Assembly: GCA_039619475.1 (NCBI GenBank)
Contig: CM077116.1
Coordinates: 383,556,760 to 383,620,759, forward strand
Direction of reading: 5' to 3'
From: Icerya purchasi
Lineage: Eukaryota > Arthropoda > Insecta > Hemiptera > Monophlebidae
DNA length: 64,000 bases
Shown here one piece after another: positions 33,865 to 43,310 of this stretch (position 1 is the stretch's first letter; each line of letters begins with the position of its first letter). The notes under the pieces are model-generated. The model was not told where the DNA came from and did not search any database. It was given only the letters and a program-made list of their open reading frames with translations. The position numbers were made by a program, and so were the translations under genes.

Positions 33865-34485
33865 AAATCTGAGAAATATGGATCGAAACTAGTTTGAAGC
33901 AAAAGATATTTATAATATTGACCTAAACCGGCGTATGTACAAAAGCCGAATAAAGTTGTTGCAGTAAAGGAATCCGACAAATTGGCCTCTTGATATCAGG
34001 AGAAACAGGAGCACAGATGAGACCATTGCATTAACCGTCAATGCTATTGTAAATAGATTTTCCACCGATATTAAATTTTTCGCGTATGCGTTGCGATCAT
34101 CATTAAAATGGTCCAGTAGAATGTGTTGCAGTAGGGGCAATGTTCGAGCGATGGATGCATAGGGAGATGAATTCTTGATTTATCTTTAACATTTCAAAAA
34201 ATATACCAACTGTTTTATGGAACACAAAGTTTTATTGCTGTGTGAAGGAAGAGAAAGGTAAACATTAAATCAACGAAAACCAGGGAAAAAAAAAAAAAAA
34301 ATTAAAAAAGTACTTAAAAAAAAATTGGATTTATCCGATAATGAAGAAGAAAAATATTTCTGTTTGAATCGTTTGGAACCTTATGGTTCAAGCCGAAAGA
34401 AGAATGGATCCAATGCATGAAATGTTGCAAATGGTGCCATGTGGAATGCACTTGGCAAGAACTGTGCTACATATGCCATAATTGA
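33865..34485 (+). pseudogene. Jerky/pogo-type (DDE_1) transposase, C-terminal half, broken
   Basis: Across three frames the plus strand gives the order expected of DDE_1-superfamily transposases: TGVCTKAE, KGIRQIGLLISGETGAQ, a TVNAIVNRF block, FPPILNFSRMRCDHH, PVECVAVG, then HFKKYTNCF-EHKVLLLCE where the family has a conserved catalytic LLLLDNH; the Asp is lost here. An acidic LDLSDNEEEK linker leads to a Cys/His tail, EEWIQCMKCCKWCHVEC then LCYICHN and a stop at 34483. Such a C-terminal PHD-like finger is common in insect Jerky-like transposases. Multiple frameshifts. The N-terminal CENP-B-type DNA-binding part is not seen. Confidence 0.7.
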
Positions 34486-35700
34486 TTTTCTGAATAATTT
34501 GAGTAATTAGAATTAAGCAGTCTTTATTATTTATTGATAAATATTCATTTTTTTATTTTAATATAATAATTTAGTATTTTATAGTTTTTTTTTTTTTTTT
34601 TTTTTTTTTTTTAGTAATACGCATGCATGAATAATGTAAAAAAGTCGTCATTGTTTATTAGATGTAAGAAATAAATATTTCAAATAGTTGCACATTATTT
34701 ATCACTTTGTTTTAATTGTGCCCGATATTACTGTTTCAATTGTTCGCAGTATAGGCACGGTTAAAACATTTAAAGTACTGTCAGTTTTTTTTTCAGTATT
34801 CTTTGTCAGTATATGATCGTAAAACAAAAATGTAAATATATTTAGAAACCTCACACTTGTGTAATTAATATACCATAAAGTAATTTAAAAAATAATGATA
34901 AGTAAGAAAATTATTTTAATCGTCTCTAGTCTCCCTTACCTCTGCTTTATCATTTATACTTTTTAAAAATTAAAAAGCTTACGTATTAATACGAGGATAT
35001 TTAATAACAACTATTAATTTTGAAAAAAAAACCAACTAAAAAATAAAACAAAACAGTAACACTCGGAATATTAATGTATCACACACCGCTATCGACATTG
35101 ATCTACCGGAGAATTATTTTTTTACCCGCCAAGAGAAAATACAGTTGGAAATAAAAGTATTGATGAGACATTCAAGTTGTGACAAAAAAGAAACATAGAG
35201 AATAAAAACAAAAAAAAAACAACAACGAAGGAGTATAATCGGATTACAATGCGATATAAATTAATGGAAAAGAAAAATTTGGAGAAATTTTTCCAGGTAA
35301 CATTGCCACTAAGATGCGATTATTGCGCATCCACTCAGTTATCGTGCTGACAACACAGGTCCAGCGCAAGCAACGAGTCAGTGTTGACACGGGCTTTTTT
35401 TAAATCTCGCGGAACAATTTAACAAATGATTTTACTACCACTATTCACAAATTTAGGTAAACAATTTGGAGCCAAAGGGATGCTATCATTCGGTGTTTAT
35501 ATAATTTATGCCGTGCACTCAGGGGGGGGGGGTGTAAAGATTTCGAATGTAATCTACTAGGCGAGTCTTCCGTCTAGAGGTTTTGCAACAAATCTAGAAG
35601 TCAGTCTAATTTTCTGTTACATAATTCGAATTTTTACTCACAATGTTCAGTTTTTTATTATAAAACAATTTTATTTCGTGAAAAAATTATAGAATAGTAA
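34486..35700. other. no recognised gene; poly(T) tract
   Basis: T-run at 34586-34613. A G-run occurs at 35522-35531. No coding motif. Confidence 0.4.
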
Positions 35701-36437
35701 GTAATTTTTTTTTACACCAATTTAAACAATTATTTAATTTTATTAAATACCCGACCTCGTTTCGGAGACAGAGCTTCATGGTCACGGGTGTGATTATAAT
35801 ATATAAATTGAATAAAGACGATGCCAAAATATAAAAAGTCGCGGATAAAAGTTGACGACAAAAGTCCATTATTGCACATTTAAGTATAAATTGTAAAAAA
35901 TGACTAATAAAATAAAATTAAAATATTTAAAAGTTTAAGCAATGTTTATATAAAAAATATAAAAATTAAATTCAAATATAAATTGAAATTAAAATCGCAA
36001 AGGAACAAACTAAATCACACAATAAGTCACCAGTATAAAAAATTATATCAAATCACAATTACATAAGAAATAAGCGGTTATTAAGAAAAATTATTTGAAA
36101 ATTTTTTTTTTTATAAATTAAATAGTGGATTATCTGTGTTCGGATAATCCTTTTGAATTTAATTTATATATTTTTTATGTAAACGTTGCTTAAACTTTTT
36201 CAAATTTTTAAATATTTTAATTTTATTTTATTAGTCATTTTTCGTAATTTATATTTAAATGTGCAATAATCGACTTTTGTCATCGACTTTTATCCGTTAC
36301 TTTTTATATTTTGGCATCGTCTTTATTCAGTTTATATATTATAATAACTCCCGTCGTGATCATGAAGCTTTGTCTTCGAAACGCGTCGGATGTTTAATAA
36401 AATTAGATAATTATTTTAAATTGGAGTAGAAAATTAC
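35701..36437. repeat. 737-bp inverted-repeat element with hammerhead-like cores
   Basis: Arms 35701 to about 35975 and about 36160-36437 are inverted copies (GTAATTTT at both ends; AGACGATGCCAAAATATAAA shared internally) around a 185-bp AT-rich spacer. Each arm carries, pointing to the outer end, a small hairpin and CGAAACG: CATGAAGCTTTGTCTTCGAA then ACGCGTC at 36363-36394 (plus) and the diverged CCGAAACGAGGTC at about 35765 (minus). The layout matches the hammerhead order box-1, stem II, GAAAC, GTC, but box 1 reads ATCATGA instead of CTGATGA. Penelope-like elements are known to carry hammerheads in their terminal repeats and often have inverted repeats. No RT or GIY-YIG is present. Confidence 0.65.
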
Positions 36438-36525
36438 TCTCATTAGTGCCGTTGGGCTTAGTACATTGTGAACCTTAACTTCACAATACCTGACGCCCTG
36501 TTAAAGGGTATGTTACTTTACTTAC
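36438..36525 (+). mobile_element. tRNA-derived SINE, 3' end
   Basis: ATTAGTGCCGTTGGGCTTAG, GTACATTGTGAACCTTAACT and ACGCCCTGTTAAAGGGTATG match the 36764 copy and it ends in TTACTTTACTTAC. It touches the right end of the inverted-repeat element at 36437. Confidence 0.8.
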
Positions 36526-36763
36526 AATAAACATAAACAATAAGTGAAATAAACAGATATATTGAAAATTATAGAATGTTTTTGATGTTTTTTTTTTTTT
36601 TTTTAATTCAAAATAATTTTATGTTATCCTGAATATATGTTCTTAAGTAAAACAAAATGAGTTTAATGTTAAACGAATTTTAAACCGCATTAAAATTTTA
36701 ATTGTATAAAAAAGGGGGCACGGTCTTTAAATTTACCGCGGACATAAATTATATTTAATTATT
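36526..36763. other. AT-rich gap with poly(T)
   Basis: T-run at 36588-36604; nothing else recognised. Confidence 0.4.
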
Positions 36764-37035
36764 GGCAGCGTGGTAGCCTAGTGGTTAAGGTGCTTGGCTA
36801 CCAAGTTGGAGGTCACGGGTTCGAGACTTGTCTCGTCCCGGATCCAAGTCGCTCCCAAGCTTACCCAGCCTGAAATAATTGGGTACCAGAGAAATCTGGG
36901 AAAGCAAAAGCGGATCCCAAGTAGAAAGGAACTCCCCCCCCCCTACTCTTATTAGTGCCGTTGGGCATAGTATATTGTGAACCTTAACTTCACAATCCCA
37001 ACGCCCTGTCAAGGGTATGGAACTCACTTTACTTT
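36764..37035 (+). mobile_element. tRNA-derived SINE, full-length reference copy
   Basis: The head has a consensus-grade A box, TAGCCTAGTGG (36775-36785), and a B box, GGTTCGAGACT (about 36819-36829), 33 bp apart, so RNA polymerase III could have transcribed it. The tRNA-unrelated body carries CGGATCCAAGTCGCTCCCAA, GATCCCAAGTAGAAAGGAAC, a C-run at 36932-36941, GTGCCGTTGGGCATAG, TATTGTGAACCTTAACTTCA and CGCCCTGTCAAGGGTATGG, ending in a CTTTAC-type tail. About 272 bp. Other copies lie at 14013, 22103, 36438, 45452 and 47285. A true tRNA gene is excluded by the absence of acceptor-stem pairing and by the dispersed copies. Confidence 0.88.
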
Positions 37036-37399
37036 TTATCCTTAAATTAAAAACGATCGGTTAATAAAAAACTCGTACAACGAAAACAGAATTCAAAATT
37101 ATGATACATCCTAGGGAAACATTTTAGGACCATGTTCATTCTTAATTTACGCAAACGATTTATTTGATCGTAGCACTTCTAGAAATGTTTTTATGCTTTT
37201 ATCGGTATTGATAGTACAAATACGAGATATCAATCGAATACGCCCTTCTTCACATCTGTATGCTTAGTCGAACACACTCGGTCAGTATTGACGGCATTCA
37301 TAAACGACGGGGGAGGGGATTTCCTCGTTGAATACAGAGATCACGGAATATGTCGAATTTCAACGCGCGTTTAATTAGTTAAATTTAACGTTAGTATTA
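37036..37399. other. no recognised feature
   Basis: No motif or repeat defined; moderate AT content. Confidence 0.35.
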
Positions 37400-37470
37400 C
37401 ATGCTGCGGTCATGAAGCTATTGCTTCGAAATGCGTTAGCATTAATTTTTTTAAAAATGCATTATTATTA
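37400..37470 (+). repeat. solitary hammerhead-like hairpin motif
   Basis: GGTCATGAAGCTATTGCTTC then GAAATGCG: a perfect 5-bp stem GAAGC/GCTTC with a 4-nt loop, directly followed by GAAA. It is the same motif as at 36363 but with no inverted partner nearby, so likely a solo Penelope-like end. Confidence 0.5.
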
Positions 37471-37624
37471 TTTCATAAAGTGTTTCATATGTGTTTCATT
37501 TTATAATTAAAGCTTATATCAATCCTGACGGAATATTGCGACTGTACACTGCTAATCTCATATATACCAGATGCCCTTGTTCCAGTTTAGTCCGAACAAA
37601 GTCCCGAATAATTCTTCTCTGACT

Positions 37625-37663
37625 TTAAAATGTCCGATTTCGTCCGATTTCGTCCGATTTCAC
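37625..37663. repeat. 10-bp tandem (GTCCGATTTC), three copies
   Basis: Three consecutive GTCCGATTTC units followed by a partial one. Confidence 0.85.
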
Positions 37664-39189
37664 CGATGAATCGATTACGTACTTATATCGACTCTGGCAG
37701 CAGAAAGGATTTTCATTAAAAAGCGATAATAAGATCTTTTTCGCAAAGGCGATCTCATTTTTGACGCGGATGTAATAAGTAACATATAGACACATCATAC
37801 GTACGTATAGAGAGCTCCGTAATAACAGTAGAAGCGTGTTTGTTGAAGTATGTCATCCGATAGGGACTTGTTAAAATTGGCGCGTTTTTGTAGATAGCGT
37901 AGAATATCGCTGAAATCGAAGTAATATATAACTCGCTGGCACGATATTTTTCCCCTTAAGGACGGCGGCGAAGACAACGTATAAATAATATTACACTCTT
38001 CAGACTACGTTTCACTTCAGGATAATGCAGTGGCGGAGAAATTGTCGTATCTGTGACAGGACGCGCGCATTTTTCTTCGCAATAGTAAATTTTTATTTCT
38101 CGCAGCGCCAGTTATAGCGGCGATATAGGAGTCAGGAAATATTTATTGGTTTCCACTTGGAAAGTGTCACACACGTCGCTGTTGTTAGCCGACCGCAACC
38201 TAATAAATATCTGAGTATTGTCCGTACCGCAATAATAATACGTAACGGTCTATGAAATATTAGATTATCATTGCGAAGGCCGTCCGTGGAGCTGTGCTCG
38301 CAAAATTCAGTAGCCGCTATCGGGCAGACTTTTCCGGAAAAAGAAGAAGCTCTTCGTGGAAACTGCTTCGTAAAATGTAATAGGTTCTTCTTCTGACGGA
38401 AACTCGGGGCAGAAATTTCCAGCAACCGTACAGACTGAGACCCGAAACAAGACTTTATTAGTCGCAAAAGATTATCCGTACCCACCTCATAGTGCATCGT
38501 ACTATTGAAACCGTCCACGAAGGCGATTGACGGAAAGCGAAAAATTTTTTTAAATTTAAATTTCATTTCTATCTTTATTCCGGCGATTCGCTGAACCTTT
38601 TAGAGATTATGTAATTCTTCACGTTATGTATTAATTTCCCAATTTATTTTAAATTAGTTATTTATCCGCCATACTGAAATGCAATTACATCCTTGCGGAA
38701 TGTATGGTAGAGTTGAAGGCAAATTCAAGTCTCATTATAAATATATGTATAAACCTTACATTGCCATGACTGGTAAAATCAACTCTGTTTGACTGCAGTG
38801 AAGTTCTTGGGAATAAACTCTTTATTAATATCATGCGTAATGAATATAAGAAACACTTATTAGACAAACATACGATATAAGTAAATTAATAATTGCCATT
38901 TCTTTATATTATATGTTTTTGTGAAAATTAAGACAAAATGTCTGGAAGTCAAATTAATCATTAAAACTAACGGCTATATTTGGAAAATAGTTGAACTTAC
39001 TGGTCTAGTGTAATTTCGAAGAACCGATATTGATTATTTTTATAAATACAATTTTTTTATCGATGTAATCAGATTCGCGTATGCCGTGTTTTTTTTTTTA
39101 ATTAAACGCAAGTTAATTTCTCAGTCAATTAGAATTATTTTATTGACGCTCATGATTATTTAAAAGGATTTTTTCAGTGTCGTAAATTT
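37664..39189. other. moderate-GC stretch without recognised gene
   Basis: 37780-38570 is clearly less AT-rich than its surroundings and holds a 144-codon minus frame (38132-38566) with unbiased composition, but I recognise no domain, and the opposite strand is also fairly open. A host exon or conserved non-coding block is possible. CAGTGGCGG at 38028 resembles a hAT tip but has no partner. Confidence 0.35.
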
Positions 39190-39560
39190 AATCTTTAACA
39201 TTTTAATATAAATACTACTGTTTTAAATTATATACCGAATTATAGATTTATAAAGCATTATTCGTTCCTTTTTTTGTAATTTATTCCATTCTTATTGTAT
39301 ATGGTTTTATTCAATATGTGCACTAATGTATTTATAGAATTTTTTACAGAATTTAAAATTCACAATATATATATATATATTTCACATTTATCATATACGC
39401 AACACTTACATCATACCATCTAGAGTTAAATTCTTTGCATTTATATTTATTATTAAGGTATATTTCGTTTTTGACACGTTTAATTCGTTAGAAATTTCTT
39501 AAGGCTTTTAAAATTTTTTTCCACGACTGTTCATTATGGAAATATCATCAACTTACGTAT
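39190..39560 (-). pseudogene. decayed LINE RT-like fragment
   Basis: Minus strand near 39550-39430 reads VDDISIMNSRGKK, then EISNELNVSKTKYTLI, then NLTLDG in shifted frames. This is the order RT box C, KTK block, and the segment before FKYLG in non-LTR reverse transcriptases. Stops are frequent. The part at 39190-39500 is also present, diverged, at 26190-26480. Confidence 0.4.
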
Positions 39561-40039
39561 GTAATAAATACTACAATTTTACAAATTCTCGAGAACATTA
39601 TGTTTCATAAATAATATAGTTTTCAAACTGATCCTTGCACAACAAGCCTTGTTACCGCTGGGGATGTCTTTTATTGTACGTAACAATATTTACTGACGTA
39701 CGTTTGCGATAAAAATAATAGTGTCACGCATTTAACAAAGTCTAATCCTATGTTTTTTGATTTTTCTAACGATAAGATTAATTTATATTTACATTAGGGG
39801 ATTAGCGAATGCCTCAGTAATGAACCCAAACGTATAGATACTTCGGACACGGTTATTTATTAATTCGGCTAATTTATTTTCTCATGCTCCACACGGATCT
39901 CTATTAATTATATTATTATCAGTAATTTACTGTTCGACTTGAGCAAAACTTTGTATTACCATCGCGTGAATGGGTTTTAATTTTATTAGAGTTTTTTATT
40001 TATTTTACATCGTACTATTAAGCCTTATCCTCTTGCTTA
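39561..40039. other. no recognised feature
   Basis: AT-rich spacer without motif. Confidence 0.35.
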
Positions 40040-41538
40040 GGTATTCGAAAATTAAATCCGGAACAGACGAAATGCTGCAACAACAGTCCAGATGAACGAA
40101 ATGTCGACCAAGTTCTCGATATTTGCGAACTGAGACCGGAGAATAGAAATATCGTTTGCGGAGGAAAATGCGCAATAATTGTTTTGCTCTCTTGGCAGTA
40201 CGACCGAACGTGGAATGTCGAGAAAAGCTGGATTTACAGCAATAACTATGCTGCCGCCTAGCGGTAATTGGTGATCAGCGCTTGTGATGCCTTTTTTTTC
40301 CATCCTAAGATGATGACAATGGTTATCGTAGCTGAAGATGCTGCAATGATCACGCCACCAGGCCACACTTAGATGAACACTATCATGAATGTTGTATTGA
40401 TCTGCAGCAGTGCCGGTAATTGCAAATGGAGTGTGGTAACTAGGTCGACTCTGCTAGTTGATGACCGATGAAAACTGTTGTCTCCATTTGAAAAATGTGT
40501 ATGATGCGAACGAAACAGCAATATAGGAAGGTTTGTAAGTCGTTGGCAATTTCAACTTCTTTTGTCTAGAAGATGATGGTGATATGTATGTTTTTTTTTT
40601 TGGCAGAAAATCGAATAAATTAAGTTAGTTCGTGTTTATTAGGCGCGAGTTTTCATGCGTTACGAGAGGTATCGACGGTTGAAGTAAATAATTTAAATGG
40701 ATAACAGCATTTATTATTCTGGTTTCAGTGTGAGCAGTTTGGGTCAACTGACTAAGGGTTTTAAGTGCTGGGTCACGGTGTAGTTGTGGTTTGAGAGGTA
40801 TAGTAGAGGTTTGAGGCGAATTTTAAAATTTTGTTTTGTTTCACGTGGGTTAGATTACCTGGTGCCGCGTAACTGTATATAACTGTCGAGGAGGATTGGT
40901 TGCAATAGAAGGTTTGCTTGGTGGATAGGGATAGAGAGTGCTTAGGCAGGAGAAAACTTTACCGGCTTCGTATTCTTTGTGTTATGCAACGTGGAAATCA
41001 GGAGAGTTCATGATCAATATGATGCTAAGTAATCTAGCGTAGTTGGACCAGGGAATGGGAGTGCTGTAGTCATTGAGGTCTACAGCGCTGATTTGACGTC
41101 TACGGAAAATAGCTGCTCACGGTTTTCTATGATTTATTCTGATTTTCCAGAGATATGGCCATACTCACAGGGTGCCTAGGGCTGTTTGTGGTTTTCTGGT
41201 AGTTCGTGGTATTTTTGTTTCGCGAACCTGTGAAAATATTCGAGTTAAAATTTAGTTTGTATACGGTGTTGGTGAATAGAGGATGACAGAGGAAGTTGTA
41301 TTGTAGTGGAGTTAAGGCCACAGCAAAGCATTGGGTGTATGCTGTAAAGATCTGAGATTGTAGGTCTGTAGAATAAGATGACTAGTATTCCGATGGGTTA
41401 TAGAGTGGGTTCGGCTTAAATTTGAGCTGTAGATGTGTTTTGAAATTTTGAAATGATAAAAAAGAGTGTGGGGTGATGCACCTCTATAGGCTATGCTCAG
41501 TATTCAAATCTGGCATGAGTTAAGGAAGTGAAAAAAAT
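40040..41538 (-). pseudogene. unrecognised decayed coding-like region
   Basis: About 1.5 kb with lower AT content and, on the minus strand, long nearly open stretches in one direction: 41127-41321 preceded without a break by a readable segment back to about 41500, and 40052-40366 (104 codons, continuing upstream to about 40570 with one stop). Composition looks protein-coding (Pro, Asn, Thr, Trp in place). I do not recognise a family. Possibilities are a dead transposon ORF, an endogenised viral gene or a host pseudogene. The same decayed unit may continue at 42094-42552 and 45127-45440 on either side of later insertions. Confidence 0.35.
41509..41538. repeat. 30-bp direct repeat, left copy
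   Basis: Begins TCTGGCATGAGTTAAGGAAG. 28 of 30 bases match 42094-42123. The pair brackets about 555 bp that includes the third poly(A)-tailed repeat. Confidence 0.75.
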
Positions 41539-41650
41539 AAGCTTCCCAATTCTTATTACGCTTCGTATATCTTATCGTTTCCGTCGGTTTCCGTTGTTCC
41601 GATCCTCAATTCTTTTATTTCATCAATATCTGACCGAATCTACATCTAAC

Positions 41651-42060
41651 TGATTTTTTTTTTTTTTTTTTTTTTTTTAACAATAATTTGCGGGTCCCAC
41701 AAGGCACTAGCCTGTCTGTGGGTTCCCAACATAATTATATCATTTATTTATACAATATAACATCAACTTAACTTAAGTACTACTTTTTGTTACAGCATAA
41801 AAAGTGTTAACTTGTATATTACTATACTACAAAATCCACACTCTCATTATCTCATTATTTATCATTTATATTACAATTATACCATCATCTAAAATAATAT
41901 TTCCTATTACAATACTTTAATACGATAACTTATATATTACAATAATACAATGTCTCTCATTAGCAGCTTAAAACTGTAGATAGTAACGAGTCTCATGTCA
42001 ACGTAGCGTCAATGTTATAACTTTGCCCTCGTGTCGTTTCTGGACGAAGATCCGTTGCTG
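41651..42060 (-). repeat. poly(A)-tailed retroposon 3' end, copy 3
   Basis: T30 tract (41651-41680), then TTTGCGGGTCCCACAAGGC, ACTA loop, GCCTGTCTGTGGGTTCCCA and the AACTTAACTTAAGTAC block shared with copies 1 and 2. It is more diverged, but the stem is kept: CTCACA/TGTGAG of the other copies is CCCACA/TGTGGG here. Minus-strand orientation. The body towards 42060 has no coding motif. Confidence 0.65.
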
Positions 42061-42093
42061 GCATGTATAAAAAAGGGAATAAAAAAAAAAAAG

Positions 42094-42123
42094 TCTGGCA
42101 TAAGCTAAGGAAGTGAAAAAAAT
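42094..42123. repeat. 30-bp direct repeat, right copy
   Basis: Begins TCTGGCATAAGCTAAGGAAG; partner of 41509-41538. After it, the decayed unit of 40040-41538 may resume. Confidence 0.75.
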
Positions 42124-42552
42124 TGTACGAAAAAAAAAGGCAATCAGCATCGGCTATACAATAAATTTCTAGGGAACGTCGAAAAAGAAAGAGGAAAATA
42201 TGAGATCTATTTTGAACAAGGATAGAGAGGGAGACGATTTGTGTTCAGTCTAAGGCGACATAAGGATAAATTTATGTTGCTTAGATGGGGAAAAATTGCA
42301 AACCGTGAAAATTTGGTAGAATGAATTTGTAATATTTCGCGCTATAAGGAATAATTGAGATTGTCGAGCGTTTTAAAAACGGAAAATCTAAGAATTACGG
42401 ACGAAGAAGAAGATATGGTTCAATGGAGAGGTAAGCCGAAATTGAAAAATAAAGAAGAGTAGGGGTTGGACCATAATCTGTCAGCTGAATGCGTGCTTAG
42501 AAATCTACCCCTGGAACAGAGTAACTTGCTGGCGAATCCGCCATCTCAATAT

Positions 42553-42560
42553 CTTCAATG
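42553..42560. repeat. 8-bp hAT target duplication, left
   Basis: CTTCAATG, identical to 45119-45126. Confidence 0.85.
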
Positions 42561-42655
42561 CAGTGGCGGCTCGTGAGTAACAGAAGTGGAGGTTCACAAT
42601 TAAATATATTAAATATTACACAAATATTTATTGAAAACAATTTATCAAAAACTAT

Positions 42656-43050
42656 ATATATATATAAACTCGGCCATTATGGCCTGACCCCTCTGGCTTT
42701 CATTTCTGTCTCTTTCTCTTCTATACTTTGTATAAAATGATCAAAATTTACAACGTAATTCTTACTGGCATCAACACACACAAAAAATAACATAACCTCA
42801 AAAATCTTATTCTAACATTTAACTTCCGTTATATAAAATAAGACATTTTTTCGTTACATATTTCATTACATAAAATTGTGACATTTTTTAAATAACAATA
42901 ACAAAAATCCTATAAAATATAACAAACGTTACATAAAATTGGGACATTTTTTGGGACATTTAGCGTTACATAAAATTGAGACATTTTTCTGGGACATTTT
43001 TTCGAATGGGGGGTAGCCTAAGAATTACGTTGTAATTAATATATATGTAT
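42656..43050 (-). repeat. dispersed repeat nested in the hAT element
   Basis: Ends AACTCGGCCAT (left) and CCTAAGAATTACGTTGTAA (right) match, inverted, those of 18291-18464. The interior alternates GTTACATAAAATTG and GGGACATTTTT modules. An ACAACGTAATTCTTA at 42750 inverts the right end, so a TIR-bearing unit of about 290 bp may sit inside. Non-coding. Confidence 0.6.
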
Positions 43051-43091
43051 GTATGTATGTGTCTGTGTGTTTGTGCGCATATTAATAATTT

Positions 43092-43310
43092 TCAGTTAAA
43101 AGTCTTGTAAACTAAATCTGTTCTTCTATCTTTCTTTAAAGAAAAAAAATCTATAACAGTTTCATGAAAGTTAGGAATATTGTGGAACATTTGTTTTTCA
43201 ATTGATAACATAGCTAAAGCATTTAACCTGTCTTCACACATTGTGCTACGTAAAAATGTTTTAATTCGTTTTAGTGTCGAAAAACTTAGTAAGAATATAA
43301 TTAGCACTTT
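43092..43310 (-). pseudogene. hAT transposase C-terminal dimerisation domain
   Basis: A 71-codon frame whose residues 7-50 read LSFSTLKRIKTFLRSTM then CEDRLNALAMLSIEKQM. This matches the C-terminal hAT dimerisation region (ERSFSALKRIKTYLRSTM-RL-GLALLSI) of ZMYM-type hAT transposases, where the helix mediates multimer formation. The catalytic RNase H-like core upstream (higher coordinates) has been lost or scrambled. Minus strand, about 530 bp from the left TIR, as expected for a transposase 3' end. Confidence 0.85.

Noticed and set aside
36363..36394. Active hammerhead ribozyme
   Set aside because: Box 1 lacks the invariant CTGA; at most a degenerate core.
36764..36840. tRNA gene (A and B boxes present)
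   Set aside because: No acceptor-stem pairing, no plausible anticodon loop, and the same sequence recurs with a long shared body; it is a SINE head.
38132..38566. 144-codon minus-strand ORF as a gene
   Set aside because: No recognisable motif, no splice or start context, and the opposite strand is similarly open; left as unassigned.
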